NCBI GenBank assembly: GCA_028822845.1
Contig: JAPKCS010000018.1
Location: forward strand, 1 to 42,403
Reading direction: 5' to 3'
From: Candidatus Poseidoniaceae archaeon
Lineage (GTDB): Archaea > Thermoplasmatota > Poseidoniia > Poseidoniales > Poseidoniaceae
DNA length: 42,403 nucleotides
Shown here piece by piece: positions 21,801 through 30,213 of this stretch. The notes beneath the pieces are model-generated. The model made no database searches. It worked only from the letters and a program-made list of their open reading frames with translations, and was not told where the DNA came from. Numbering within the stretch: the stretch's first letter is position 1; the number at the start of each line of letters is the position of its first letter. The position numbers were made by a program, and so were the translations under genes.

Positions 21801-24446
21801 ATGACCAATGCTTCGAAAGCAACTGCATTGGTCCTCTTGATGCTGTTTTCTTTGCTCAACGCACAGGCCTTGGAAGTCGCAGGTCGCCAGCAAAGTGAAC
21901 CTGTCTGCAACGCTGATCGGAGTCTGAATTGGACCGTCGGGCTCATCCAGTGCAACAACAACATCAGCCTCGGCTACACACTGTTCTCCCCCATGCCGAC
22001 AGACACCGCCTACCTCATCGATACCGATGGACGTCAAATTCACTCGTGGACATCACCCGGCAATCATCGCCCGGCGCTCTCAGCCTACCTCATGGATGAT
22101 GGTTCCCTTTTGCGAACCGCCAACATTGTACAGACTGCGGCCGGTGATTTCAGCGGCGGTGGGACCGGCGGCAAAGTCGAACGCATCGCCTGGGATGGCA
22201 GCCTGATGTGGTCCTATGAGTACTCCTCGTCAACCTACATATCTCATCACGACATCGAACCGCTTCCAAATGGCAACATTCTGATGATTGCATGGGAAGC
22301 CAAAACCGATGCAGAAGCGGAACAAGCCGGTCGAAACCCAGCCATTGCCTCGGATGCCCCTGGCGGCAGCAACGGCGTATGGCCAGACAAGATCGTCGAA
22401 ATTCGTCCAAATGGGACAAACGGCGGCGATGAGGTATGGAGTTGGCAGGCATGGGACCATTTGGTTCAGGATTACGATTCAAGCAAAGCCAACTTTGGAG
22501 TCGTGGCAGACCACCCCGAGTTACTCGACATCAATTTTATCGATGCTTCTGGAGCGCAGGCCGGCAAGGCAGATTGGATGCATTGCAACGGCATCGATTA
22601 CAATCCCTCGCTTGACCAAATAGCGATCTCTTGCAAGAACATGAATGAGATTTACATCATCGACCACAGCACAACCACACAACAGGCTGCTGGCCATGCC
22701 GGAGGGAATTCCGGAAAGGGTGGTGATTTCTTGTACCGCTGGGGCAACCCGGAAGCATATGACGCTGGCTCTGGACAAGACCAGCAACTGTTTGGCCAAC
22801 ATGATGTTCAATGGATTGAGCAAGGCCGTGAAGGATTTGGAAGTTTGATCCTCTTCAACAACGGCGTCAACAGGGCAGGAACCTTCTCGTCTGTGGACGT
22901 CATCACCCCGATGATCACAAACGGAGCGTATCAGATGGATGAGAACAACCGATTCTTTCCAAGTGCACCCGCATGGTCTTGGGATCAAGGGTCAGAAATG
23001 TATTCTTCTGCAATCTCCGGTGTCGAGCGGCTGCCCAACAACAACACGCTTGTCACACATGGAAATCAAGGCACCATCTACGAAGTAAGCCTTGACGGGG
23101 AGATTGTTTGGACCTACGTCAATCCCGTATCGAAGGATGGAACCGTTGAGCAAGGCGAGACGATTCCGGATGGCAATCAAGCCAACACCAAAGGAAACCC
23201 AGTGTTCCGAGCACGAAGAGTCACAGCAGATCATCCTGCATTTGAAAACCGAGACATCACCCCTGGGGACTACATTGAACCCTGGACTGATGCATGCCCC
23301 GATACTGAAGCACTTCCGTGGGACCGCAATGGCGATGGATGCATCGATGACAGCGACCAAGATGGCGTCCTCGACCCGACTGATGTGTGCCCTGGGCATG
23401 ACGACACCGTCGACGTTGATGGTGACGGTGTCCCCGATGGTTGTGATTCAATGGTGGACAGCGACACTGATGGAATTGCAGACAGCATGGATGCCTGCGA
23501 GGGCTTTGACGATGCAGTTGATGTTGACCAAGATGGAACCCCTGATGGTTGCGATGGCCTCATCGACTCGGATGGCGACCAAATCAGTGATGCGCAGGAT
23601 GCATGCGAAGGTTTTGATGACCGAGTGGATGATGATAACGATGGGATTCCTGATGGCTGTGACCCATTTGTTGGAATCATTCTCACACCCGATTATTTCG
23701 TCCACACTCAACTTGGCCAACCTGGCCACCTCAATGTCACGCTTGAGGCTCAATCCATCAACCTTGAACAGGCATTCACCATCCAGTATGAAATTCTCTA
23801 CGAGGTCATTCCAAACAATGGCAACAACCTCACAAAAGTGTCAGCAGGTGAACTTGACATGGTGCAAGGTCAACGTGATTTCAATCAGTCCTTTGAACTG
23901 CAATTGAGCAACGGTCCTGGGACTTACTGCGTGCTAATGGTTTTGGAAGGGGAAGATGGAAATCGGATTCAGTCAAGTCAAAACAATTCTGCTACCGACG
24001 GTTGCACCGAAGTCAATGCCGCCCATTGGGCTTCCAAGAACACGACTAACCTCCACAATCAATCAGACACAAACGGTTTGAATGAAACGCAGGAGCAAAC
24101 ATTAGCTCCTGAGGGAGCAGCAATGAATTCAACTGGATACGCTGGTGTTTTGATGATTTTTTCCGGCGTTTGGATCGGCCTGTATCTCCTGTTTCAAATG
24201 TTGAGAAAACCAGAACAGGAAGCACCTCATGAAGACCATTTCGTGGAAGGTGGAGCCAAAGATTTCACCCCTTCGTTCAACACCGTCGCCCCCATGATTC
24301 AATTGCCGGAGCCAACACCTCTTGCTGCCCCGCCAAGTCCTGTGACGCCGACCACCCCGCCTCTGCCAGCAAGTGGCTTACCAGAGGGATGGACCATGGA
24401 GCAGTGGACCTATTATGGCCAGCAATGGATCGATGCGCACCAATGA
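21801..24446 (+). CDS. Secreted arylsulfotransferase-like protein with thrombospondin type 3 repeats and anchored tail
   Basis: An 881-residue surface protein. A signal peptide (about 1-24, LVLLMLFSLLNAQA) leads into a beta-propeller-like ectodomain (about 60-490). Its HHDIEPLPNGNILMIAWE and HCNGIDYNPSLDQIAIS segments match the ASST (arylsulfotransferase) family. Residues about 493-620 hold calcium-binding thrombospondin type 3 repeats (DxDxDGxxDxxDxC units). A short beta domain, a single span (about 780-800) and a Pro-rich cytoplasmic tail ending LPEGWTMEQWTYYGQQW follow. True sulfotransferase activity is not shown, and the fold may serve binding instead. ATG 21801 opens the signal peptide. 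Confidence 0.8.
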   Translation: MTNASKATALVLLMLFSLLNAQALEVAGRQQSEPVCNADRSLNWTVGLIQCNNNISLGYTLFSPMPTDTAYLIDTDGRQIHSWTSPGNHRPALSAYLMDDGSLLRTANIVQTAAGDFSGGGTGGKVERIAWDGSLMWSYEYSSSTYISHHDIEPLPNGNILMIAWEAKTDAEAEQAGRNPAIASDAPGGSNGVWPDKIVEIRPNGTNGGDEVWSWQAWDHLVQDYDSSKANFGVVADHPELLDINFIDASGAQAGKADWMHCNGIDYNPSLDQIAISCKNMNEIYIIDHSTTTQQAAGHAGGNSGKGGDFLYRWGNPEAYDAGSGQDQQLFGQHDVQWIEQGREGFGSLILFNNGVNRAGTFSSVDVITPMITNGAYQMDENNRFFPSAPAWSWDQGSEMYSSAISGVERLPNNNTLVTHGNQGTIYEVSLDGEIVWTYVNPVSKDGTVEQGETIPDGNQANTKGNPVFRARRVTADHPAFENRDITPGDYIEPWTDACPDTEALPWDRNGDGCIDDSDQDGVLDPTDVCPGHDDTVDVDGDGVPDGCDSMVDSDTDGIADSMDACEGFDDAVDVDQDGTPDGCDGLIDSDGDQISDAQDACEGFDDRVDDDNDGIPDGCDPFVGIILTPDYFVHTQLGQPGHLNVTLEAQSINLEQAFTIQYEILYEVIPNNGNNLTKVSAGELDMVQGQRDFNQSFELQLSNGPGTYCVLMVLEGEDGNRIQSSQNNSATDGCTEVNAAHWASKNTTNLHNQSDTNGLNETQEQTLAPEGAAMNSTGYAGVLMIFSGVWIGLYLLFQMLRKPEQEAPHEDHFVEGGAKDFTPSFNTVAPMIQLPEPTPLAAPPSPVTPTTPPLPASGLPEGWTMEQWTYYGQQWIDAHQ

Positions 24447-24524
24447 AAAATCCAATCAAGCGGCGCTGCATCGTTCAAAGGCTTCATGTAGGCCAGTTGC
24501 ATCCCCTTACATGGAGAATACCTC

Positions 24525-24800
24525 ATGACACACGTTGTTACCTCAGGCTGCGTCGACCACAAGTACCAGGAGTGCGTAGTCGTATGCCCTGTTGAAGCCT
24601 TCAGGGAAGCAGACACTTACCTCGTCATTGACCCTGATGAATGCATTGACTGCGGCGCATGTATCCCTGAATGCCCAGTTGACGCTATTTTTGCAGACAC
24701 CGATGTTCCTGAAGAAGAAGAATCATGGATCGATCGGAATGCTGAGGAGTCTGTGGACGCTGAGATTGCTGAAGGCGACACACCAGTTCTTGCAGACTGA
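24525..24800 (+). CDS. Seven-iron type ferredoxin (3Fe-4S/4Fe-4S)
   Basis: A 91-residue ferredoxin similar to Azotobacter FdI. The cysteines are C9, C17, C21, then C40, C43, C46 and C50. In FdI the equivalents of C9, C17 and C50 bind the 3Fe-4S cluster, and those of C21, C40, C43 and C46 bind the 4Fe-4S cluster. The FdI cysteine between C9 and C17 is His12 here, so the first cluster can only be 3Fe-4S. An acidic C-terminal extension (about 65-91) is typical of the type. It is a soluble low-potential electron carrier. GGAGA precedes ATG 24525. It sits between two surface-protein genes and 81 bp before pdxS. Confidence 0.92.
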   Translation: MTHVVTSGCVDHKYQECVVVCPVEAFREADTYLVIDPDECIDCGACIPECPVDAIFADTDVPEEEESWIDRNAEESVDAEIAEGDTPVLAD

Positions 24801-24819
24801 ACCAACAATTCCCGTTCAC

Positions 24820-24839
24820 TTCGCACCCATGGGTGCGAA
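24820..24839. promoter_or_regulatory. Perfect 20-bp palindrome upstream of pdxS
   Basis: The half-site TTCGCACCCA is followed directly by its exact reverse complement with no spacer, making a 20-bp perfect palindrome. It lies in the 81-bp gap between the ferredoxin stop (24800) and the pdxS ATG (24882), about 43 bp before the latter. No T-run follows, so a simple terminator is less likely. A dimeric repressor site or a cruciform/hairpin element is inferred. Confidence 0.55.
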
Positions 24840-24881
24840 CCAATGTTCATGAAGGACAGATGACAGGGCGGGTTGATTCAC

Positions 24882-25874
24882 ATGGTTCACACCGACTTCA
24901 CTCAACTTCGAAACGGAAGCGATTTACTCAAGAGAGGCTTTGCTCGTATGCAGCAAGGTGGCGTCATCATGGACGTTGTCGACCCAGCTCAAGCAGCGAT
25001 TGCGGAAGATTCTGGTGCTGTTGCAGTAATGGCTTTGGAAAGGGTGCCTGCAGACATCCGTCGCGACGGCGGTGTTGCTCGAATGAGTCACCCCGATATG
25101 ATTCAAGGCATCCTCGATTGCACCTCCATACCCGTCATGGCCAAAGCACGAATTGGGCATGAAGGTGAAGCACGAATTCTCGAATCAATGGGCGTCGACA
25201 TGGTTGATGAATCTGAGGTCCTTACACCCGCAGATCCCTTTTTCCACATCAATAAAAAAGACTACGAAATTCCATTTGTTTGTGGCGCAACAGGACTTGG
25301 GGAAGCCGTTCGACGTATCTACGAAGGTGCCTCAATGATCCGGACCAAGGGTGAAGCAGGGACAGGGAACTTGGTTGCAGCAGTCACCCATGCCCGATTG
25401 ATCGATCAAGAGATTCGACAAGTGCAGGACCTTGATGAAGATGGCCTCTTGGCCACAACTCACCTAATCATGGACCGCTTCAAGGTCCTCGGCAACACAT
25501 CGGAACTCCCAGGCTCTTACCCAATGACGCCGTTCGGAGCCATCGATGATGTGATGGAAAACGAAATTCAAGCGATTCTAAAAGATGTCAGAAAGATGGG
25601 GCGTCTTCCAGTCGTGACCTTCTCCGCCGGTGGCATCGCAACACCAGCAGACGCATCCCACATGATGCGACTTGGAATGGATGGAATCTTTGTTGGATCT
25701 GGTATTTTCAAGTCATCCGACCCAAAAACAATGGCTGACGCTATCGTTCTGGCTACGGCCCATTACAACGATGCTGCAAAGGTCACTGAAGCAATGGCCA
25801 TGACATTGGGTAAGCCAATGAAAGGTGACGAACTCGAAACCCTTGAGGTCCGAATGGACCAACGTGGTTGGTAA
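24882..25874 (+). CDS. pdxS: Pyridoxal 5'-phosphate synthase subunit PdxS
   Basis: A 330-residue PdxS, a TIM-barrel enzyme that builds pyridoxal phosphate from ribose 5-phosphate, glyceraldehyde 3-phosphate and ammonia. Family blocks are [20 protein letters not shown] (about 18-37), [23 protein letters not shown] (active-site Lys), [10 protein letters not shown], then [10 protein letters not shown] and [15 protein letters not shown]-forming lysines (in MAKAR and RTKGE) are retained. The ATG at 24882 is chosen; a TTG at 24873 is the alternative. The PdxT glutaminase partner is not in the window. A 20-bp palindrome lies in front and a hairpin-rich gap behind. Confidence 0.97.
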   Translation: MVHTDFTQLRNGSDLLKRGFARMQQGGVIMDVVDPAQAAIAEDSGAVAVMALERVPADIRRDGGVARMSHPDMIQGILDCTSIPVMAKARIGHEGEARILESMGVDMVDESEVLTPADPFFHINKKDYEIPFVCGATGLGEAVRRIYEGASMIRTKGEAGTGNLVAAVTHARLIDQEIRQVQDLDEDGLLATTHLIMDRFKVLGNTSELPGSYPMTPFGAIDDVMENEIQAILKDVRKMGRLPVVTFSAGGIATPADASHMMRLGMDGIFVGSGIFKSSDPKTMADAIVLATAHYNDAAKVTEAMAMTLGKPMKGDELETLEVRMDQRGW

Positions 25875-25889
25875 CGTTCAGATCAAACA

Positions 25890-25994
25890 TGAACCGCACC
25901 GGTTCAACCTGTAGTGTTGGTCGATTCGAAGACCAAGCCCATCGCAATGTGATGGTACATGATAGGCAAGGTATCAAAGGCCAATAGACCTTGC
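25890..25994 (+). promoter_or_regulatory. Three perfect hairpins between pdxS and the next surface-protein gene
   Basis: Hairpin A is TGAACCG / CGGTTCA with a 3-nt loop (25890-25906). Hairpin B is TTGGTC / GACCAA with an 8-nt loop (25917-25936). Hairpin C is GCAAGGT / ACCTTGC with a 15-nt loop (25966-25994), ending 7 nt before the next ATG. A and B could terminate or stabilise the pdxS transcript. C would form in the leader of the surface-protein mRNA. No ribosome-binding site is obvious for that gene. Confidence 0.4.
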
Positions 25995-26001
25995 ATCAAG
26001 C

Positions 26002-28782
26002 ATGGCAAACAGACGCGTGTGTTTGATGATCCTCATGGTTCTTCTTTTCTATCTACCATCTCATGCTGTTGGAAATGAAAATCCACCCGCAGTGTCCCAG
26101 TTTGGAGACAGCTTCGAAGAAACCGTCATTGCCGATTCCTCTGATGCTCTTTCAGACCCGAGAGATTTGGAATTCCACCCTGGGCGTGCAAACGAACTAT
26201 GGATCGCAAACAGAGCCACTGACAGCATCACAATCATTGAAAATACGGGCATGGAAAATCAAACGTCTCAGAGCCGCCAAGATTCGAATAAAAACCACTT
26301 CCTCGAAGAAGTAAGTTCGATTGCGTTCGGGGCATATCACCCAGAGTTTGATTGGCAATGGGGTTCTGCACAAGAAACCAGGAACACATTCTGTGGCGCA
26401 GGTGCACCAAACAACTTCATGGGGCCCACACTGTGGCCATCATCCTTGAATCATTTTGCAAGAGAGAACCAAAACAACGGCAACGGTCTTCTTGGCAGCC
26501 ACATCGACATGAATCATGAATCACCGTACGGCGTTGGCATTGCTCACGATTCTGATAATGCGTATTGGTACAACGATGGTTACTATGGCGAACTGGTCTA
26601 CTATGATTTCCAAGAGGACCATGACACAGGTCAAGACGACCATTCTGACGGAATTGTTCGTCGCTATTCTGAGATTCAACTCACTCACGCATACGGCGTA
26701 CCAGGGCATATGATTCTTGACAAAGATTCAGGAATTCTCTACATCGCAGACGCAGGTGCAAACCGAGTCCTTTGGGTCAACACCAATGATCCAATCTACA
26801 ACACTCAGGACATCATGAGTGACTCGACTCGAATGGAACCACTTCAAGAATACTCACGCATCACAGGGATCGAATGGGGCGTTCTCGACACCGGATTGGA
26901 CAGACCATCTGGTATCGCATTGGACGGCGATCAACTGTTCGTATCGCAAAATGGCAACGGCCGTATTGTCGCCTATGACCTCAGCACCAACGGCAAGAGT
27001 GCGGTTGAAGCTGGATCTGTTCAGACCACAGCGTCTTCAATCATGGGCTTAGAAATTGGACCCGATGGCCATCTTTACTACGTCGATAACGGCCAAGACA
27101 AAGTCATTCGAATCGATCCATTCACCGATAAAGATGGTGATGGCGTCGTTGACAAGGATGATAATTGTCCTCTTGTACCGAATGCTGACCAAATGAACCA
27201 CGATTCGGATTCGATGGGCGATGTCTGCGATGAAGATGACGACAATGACGGTACGGTCGACACCCTGGATCAATGCCCTGTCGGTGAAATGGGTTGGGTT
27301 GCCTCACAAGCCACTGACCACGACATGGACGGTTGTCGGGATGCGACGGAAGATTATGACGACGACAATGACGCCGTCATCGATATCCGGGATGATTGCT
27401 CAACTGGAGAACTCGATTGGACATCTTCGGATCTTTCTGATTATGATGGCGACGGTTGCAGAGACATTGGCGAGGACCTCGACGATGACAATGACAACAT
27501 TTGCGACTCTGGCTGGAATGAAGATTGGAATTGCCTCGAATCCTCCACCAGCGCTGATGAATGCCCTCAAAGCCTTTCCTCGTTCAATTCAATGCCTTCA
27601 AACGACATCGATCAAGATGGTTGTGAAGATCGCAATGAAGATGAAGATGACGACAACGATGGATTCCTAGACAAGCATGACGATTGTCCAATCGAGGCCG
27701 GACTCAGCGATTCTGGAAGGCTCTTTGGATGCCCTGACTCAGACGGCGATGGCTACGCAGACAGCATTGATGAATTCCCTGATGAATCGAGTCAATGGTC
27801 TGACGTTGATGAAGATGGATTTGGCGATGAAAAGGATGGCTTTGAAGGCGATGACTGCCGCACATCCTCTGGCAATTCGACAGAAGACCGGAAGGGATGC
27901 TTAGACACCGATGGCGATGGATGGTCGAACCCTGATTCACTTTGGACCCCTGCTTCTGGCGCAGATGCCTTTTCAATTGAGAAAACCCAACACACAGACC
28001 AAGACGAAGACGGCTACGGTGATGCTGCAAATGGATTCCAGGCTGATGTCTGCCCTGAAACCTTTGGAACATCCACACTCGACCGGTTTGGTTGTGTTGA
28101 CACTGACGCTGATGGATGGTCTGATGCTGGCGATATGTTGCCGCTCGACCCGACCCAGCACGAAGATCAAGACAAGGATGGCTTCGGCGATTCAGCGACA
28201 GGCAATTCGCCTGACAGTTGCTTAACCGTGTATGGCCTTTCAACCGAACAGCGCTATGGTTGCCCCGATGCCGATGGCGATGGATGGGATGATGAACTCG
28301 ATGCCTTCCCTGACCAAGTCCAATTTTGGTCCGACCTTGACGGAGATTTGTACCCTGATCAGAACGGAACCAACATGTCAGATGATTGCCCAGAAGAATG
28401 GGGCGATTCCTTTGAAGATCGAATTGGATGCTTGGATTCTGATGGCGATGGTTGGTCAGACGCCGCAGATGCTTTCCCGACCGATGCTCAGCGGTATTTG
28501 GCGTCGGATGGTTTCAGCATGGGTCTGCTTCTTAGCATCACAGGATTGATCATTGTAGGCCTCACAGTGGGACTCTTATTCCTCAATAAGCGAAGAGATG
28601 AACCCGTTATGGGCATGGAAGCGAGCAAGGAAACGCCGATGGCCTTCGCTCCAGTTCAACCTCAAATGACCCCTCAAGTCGCCCCACAAGTTGCACCTCA
28701 ACTCCCACCAGGTGGCCTGCCACAGGGTTGGACAATGGAACAATGGGCTTGGTACGGGGAAGATTACCTCAAAAACCAGTGA
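26002..28782 (+). CDS. Secreted beta-propeller protein with thrombospondin type 3 repeats and anchored tail
   Basis: A 926-residue surface protein. A signal peptide (about 1-24, LMILMVLLFYLPSHA) is followed by a propeller-like region (about 40-370) with NHL/SMP-30-like blades: DLEFHPGRANELWIANR, then ILYIADAGANRVLWV, GIALDGDQLFVSQNGNGR and GHLYYVDNGQDKVIRI. A long array of calcium-binding thrombospondin type 3 and related D-rich repeats (about 372-833) comes next. A span (about 838-861) and a short Pro/Gln-rich tail ending LPQGWTMEQWAWYGEDYL finish it. Architecture and tail match the protein at 21801 although the propellers differ, suggesting a shared surface-display plan. Ligand and activity are unknown. 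Confidence 0.8.
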   Translation: MANRRVCLMILMVLLFYLPSHAVGNENPPAVSQFGDSFEETVIADSSDALSDPRDLEFHPGRANELWIANRATDSITIIENTGMENQTSQSRQDSNKNHFLEEVSSIAFGAYHPEFDWQWGSAQETRNTFCGAGAPNNFMGPTLWPSSLNHFARENQNNGNGLLGSHIDMNHESPYGVGIAHDSDNAYWYNDGYYGELVYYDFQEDHDTGQDDHSDGIVRRYSEIQLTHAYGVPGHMILDKDSGILYIADAGANRVLWVNTNDPIYNTQDIMSDSTRMEPLQEYSRITGIEWGVLDTGLDRPSGIALDGDQLFVSQNGNGRIVAYDLSTNGKSAVEAGSVQTTASSIMGLEIGPDGHLYYVDNGQDKVIRIDPFTDKDGDGVVDKDDNCPLVPNADQMNHDSDSMGDVCDEDDDNDGTVDTLDQCPVGEMGWVASQATDHDMDGCRDATEDYDDDNDAVIDIRDDCSTGELDWTSSDLSDYDGDGCRDIGEDLDDDNDNICDSGWNEDWNCLESSTSADECPQSLSSFNSMPSNDIDQDGCEDRNEDEDDDNDGFLDKHDDCPIEAGLSDSGRLFGCPDSDGDGYADSIDEFPDESSQWSDVDEDGFGDEKDGFEGDDCRTSSGNSTEDRKGCLDTDGDGWSNPDSLWTPASGADAFSIEKTQHTDQDEDGYGDAANGFQADVCPETFGTSTLDRFGCVDTDADGWSDAGDMLPLDPTQHEDQDKDGFGDSATGNSPDSCLTVYGLSTEQRYGCPDADGDGWDDELDAFPDQVQFWSDLDGDLYPDQNGTNMSDDCPEEWGDSFEDRIGCLDSDGDGWSDAADAFPTDAQRYLASDGFSMGLLLSITGLIIVGLTVGLLFLNKRRDEPVMGMEASKETPMAFAPVQPQMTPQVAPQVAPQLPPGGLPQGWTMEQWAWYGEDYLKNQ

Positions 28783-28805
28783 ACTCGAAGTCGAGAACGG
28801 TCGAA

Positions 28806-28827
28806 TTCTCACTTAAAGAAGTGAGAA
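28806..28827. terminator. Bidirectional hairpin between convergent genes
   Basis: TTCTCACTT (28806-28814) and AAGTGAGAA (28819-28827) are perfect 9-bp arms around a 4-nt loop. The site lies in the 62-bp gap between two convergent stop codons (28782 and 28845). The position and symmetry suit a terminator or RNA 3'-end stabiliser serving both strands. Confidence 0.6.
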
Positions 28828-28844
28828 GCAGAACCTGATGTGGT

Positions 28845-29087
28845 TCAATCCAACGGATCTGACACGCCTTCTTCGCCAAGGGTCCACTTTAGAGTTTTAA
28901 TGACCCCATCAAGGGCTTTGTGATTGCGAGCTGCTTCCTTCATGCCTTCCCGGTCGCCATTTTTACGGCATTCACGGAACCAGTCCTTCCACTTGACACG
29001 CGTGCTCTCGGCGCGTTCGAGCATTTCCTCGATTTCATCCCATGTACGTTCGTACGATCGGTAGGGTTCAGGCGCGTCACTGGACAT
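28845..29087 (-). CDS. Small charged helical protein
   Basis: An 80-residue protein, mostly helical and highly charged (SYERTWDEIEEMLERAE, then KWKDWFRECRKNGDREGMKEAARNHKALDG). There is no signal, membrane span or metal motif. No family is recognised. A TATA-like box at 29117-29125 lies about 30 bp before the ATG, so it may have its own promoter and a very short leader. It is the last gene of the minus-strand cluster and ends near a bidirectional hairpin. The even codon use and good promoter support translation. Confidence 0.65.
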   Translation of the reverse strand: MSSDAPEPYRSYERTWDEIEEMLERAESTRVKWKDWFRECRKNGDREGMKEAARNHKALDGVIKTLKWTLGEEGVSDPLD

Positions 29088-29116
29088 GTCTATCGGTCCA
29101 CGGCCACAATCGGAGG

Positions 29117-29125
29117 TATTTTATT
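29117..29125 (-). promoter_or_regulatory. TATA-like box for the 80-residue gene
   Basis: On the minus strand the sequence AATAAAATA, flanked as GGAATAAAATACC, is an A/T-only stretch in otherwise balanced DNA. It is about 30 bp upstream of ATG 29087, the spacing expected for archaeal TATA boxes with a very short leader. Confidence 0.45.
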
Positions 29126-29141
29126 CCGTCCCCTTCAAAGT

Positions 29142-30203
29142 TCACTCATTATGCGGGATTCGTGAATCGATAACCTTGCGGTGGCTTTCGATAACCATGC
29201 CATCACCGATCACAGCATGCCGAAGAACTGAACCTCGGCCAATGCGTACGTTCCTGCCAAGGATCGAATCTGTGATGATGACATCTTCCTCGATCTGACA
29301 GCCAGCCATCAGAAGGCTGTTGGACACCTTTGCACTGGAATGGAGGCGGACATTCTCGGAAATGACTGAACCTACGCTGTTTTGGTGAGGATCAACACCT
29401 TGGGCAAAAAAACTACCTTGAGCGGTGAAGGTCCCCGCAGGATCTGGGAACGGAAGCGTGCCTCGCCCTTCAATCAAAGCATGTTGGGCTCGAATCAATT
29501 CAAAGGGGTGGCCGACATCAAACCAAACCCCATCGATGGTTTGAGCGTACATTGGCCAACCCATTTCGAGGACAAGCGGAAACAACTGTTTGCTGAAATC
29601 AAATTTCTCACCTTCGGGAACAAGCGCCAAGACTTCGGGTTCAATGATGTACAGTCCTGCGTTAATGACATTGCTGAACGCCTCTTCTGCAGTGGGCTTT
29701 TCCTTAAATTGACGAATAAACCCTTGTCGAAGGTCACCATCAAGTTCGCCATTGTGGTTTTGTGAGAGACCAACGATGCCAAACTCGGTTGGATCTTCAA
29801 CTTCCCACAAAGCCATCGTGACCTTTGCCCCATTGTCTCTGTGGGCTTGGAGTAAGGCTTGGATGTCAAATGAAGCAACGGCATCGCCTGAACCGACAAC
29901 AAAGGTTTCGTTCAGTTCATCCAAGAGCAGGCGAACGCTTCCAGCGGTGCCCATTGGGACCGCTTCTTGATTGATTCTGGCGTTGATTGAGGCGCTGTGA
30001 GCCCAACCTTCGACATGGGCTGAAAGTTGCTCCCCTCGGTAACCGGTCGTGACCACGATATGGTCGACACCAGCGTCGACCATGGCATCCTTCACGAAAT
30101 CAATCACCGGGCGACCGAGCACTTCCACCATCGGCTTAGGGCGAGTCAGTGTCAACGGACGTAGGCGTGAACCTTGACCGCCTGCCATGATGACGCCGTG
30201 CAA
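29142..30203 (-). CDS. Sugar-1-phosphate nucleotidyltransferase with left-handed beta-helix domain
   Basis: A 353-residue NDP-sugar pyrophosphorylase. It begins GVIMAGGQGSRLRPLTLTRPKPM, the nucleotide-binding signature (GGxGxRLxPLT...KP). It has a VVGSGDAVASFD stretch, in which the usual GD metal-site aspartate is kept, and FKEKP (about 168-172) for the sugar site. Residues about 260-350 repeat hexapeptides (VGSVISENVRLHSSAKV, then IEEDVIITDSILGRNVRIG), a left-handed beta helix as in GCD1/GlmU-like enzymes. The product could be GDP-mannose, UDP- or dTDP-glucose. It would feed glycosyltransferases such as those near 6 kb. It follows the coiled-coil gene by 10 bp. Confidence 0.9.
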   Translation of the reverse strand: MHGVIMAGGQGSRLRPLTLTRPKPMVEVLGRPVIDFVKDAMVDAGVDHIVVTTGYRGEQLSAHVEGWAHSASINARINQEAVPMGTAGSVRLLLDELNETFVVGSGDAVASFDIQALLQAHRDNGAKVTMALWEVEDPTEFGIVGLSQNHNGELDGDLRQGFIRQFKEKPTAEEAFSNVINAGLYIIEPEVLALVPEGEKFDFSKQLFPLVLEMGWPMYAQTIDGVWFDVGHPFELIRAQHALIEGRGTLPFPDPAGTFTAQGSFFAQGVDPHQNSVGSVISENVRLHSSAKVSNSLLMAGCQIEEDVIITDSILGRNVRIGRGSVLRHAVIGDGMVIESHRKVIDSRIPHNE

Positions 30204-30213
30204 TAGACATCCC

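Noticed and set aside
23290-28500. Tandem DNA repeats in the two surface-protein genes as a possible CRISPR or satellite
   Set aside because: The periodicity is at codon level (Asp/Gly-rich thrombospondin type 3 units in frame), with no identical repeats and no spacers.
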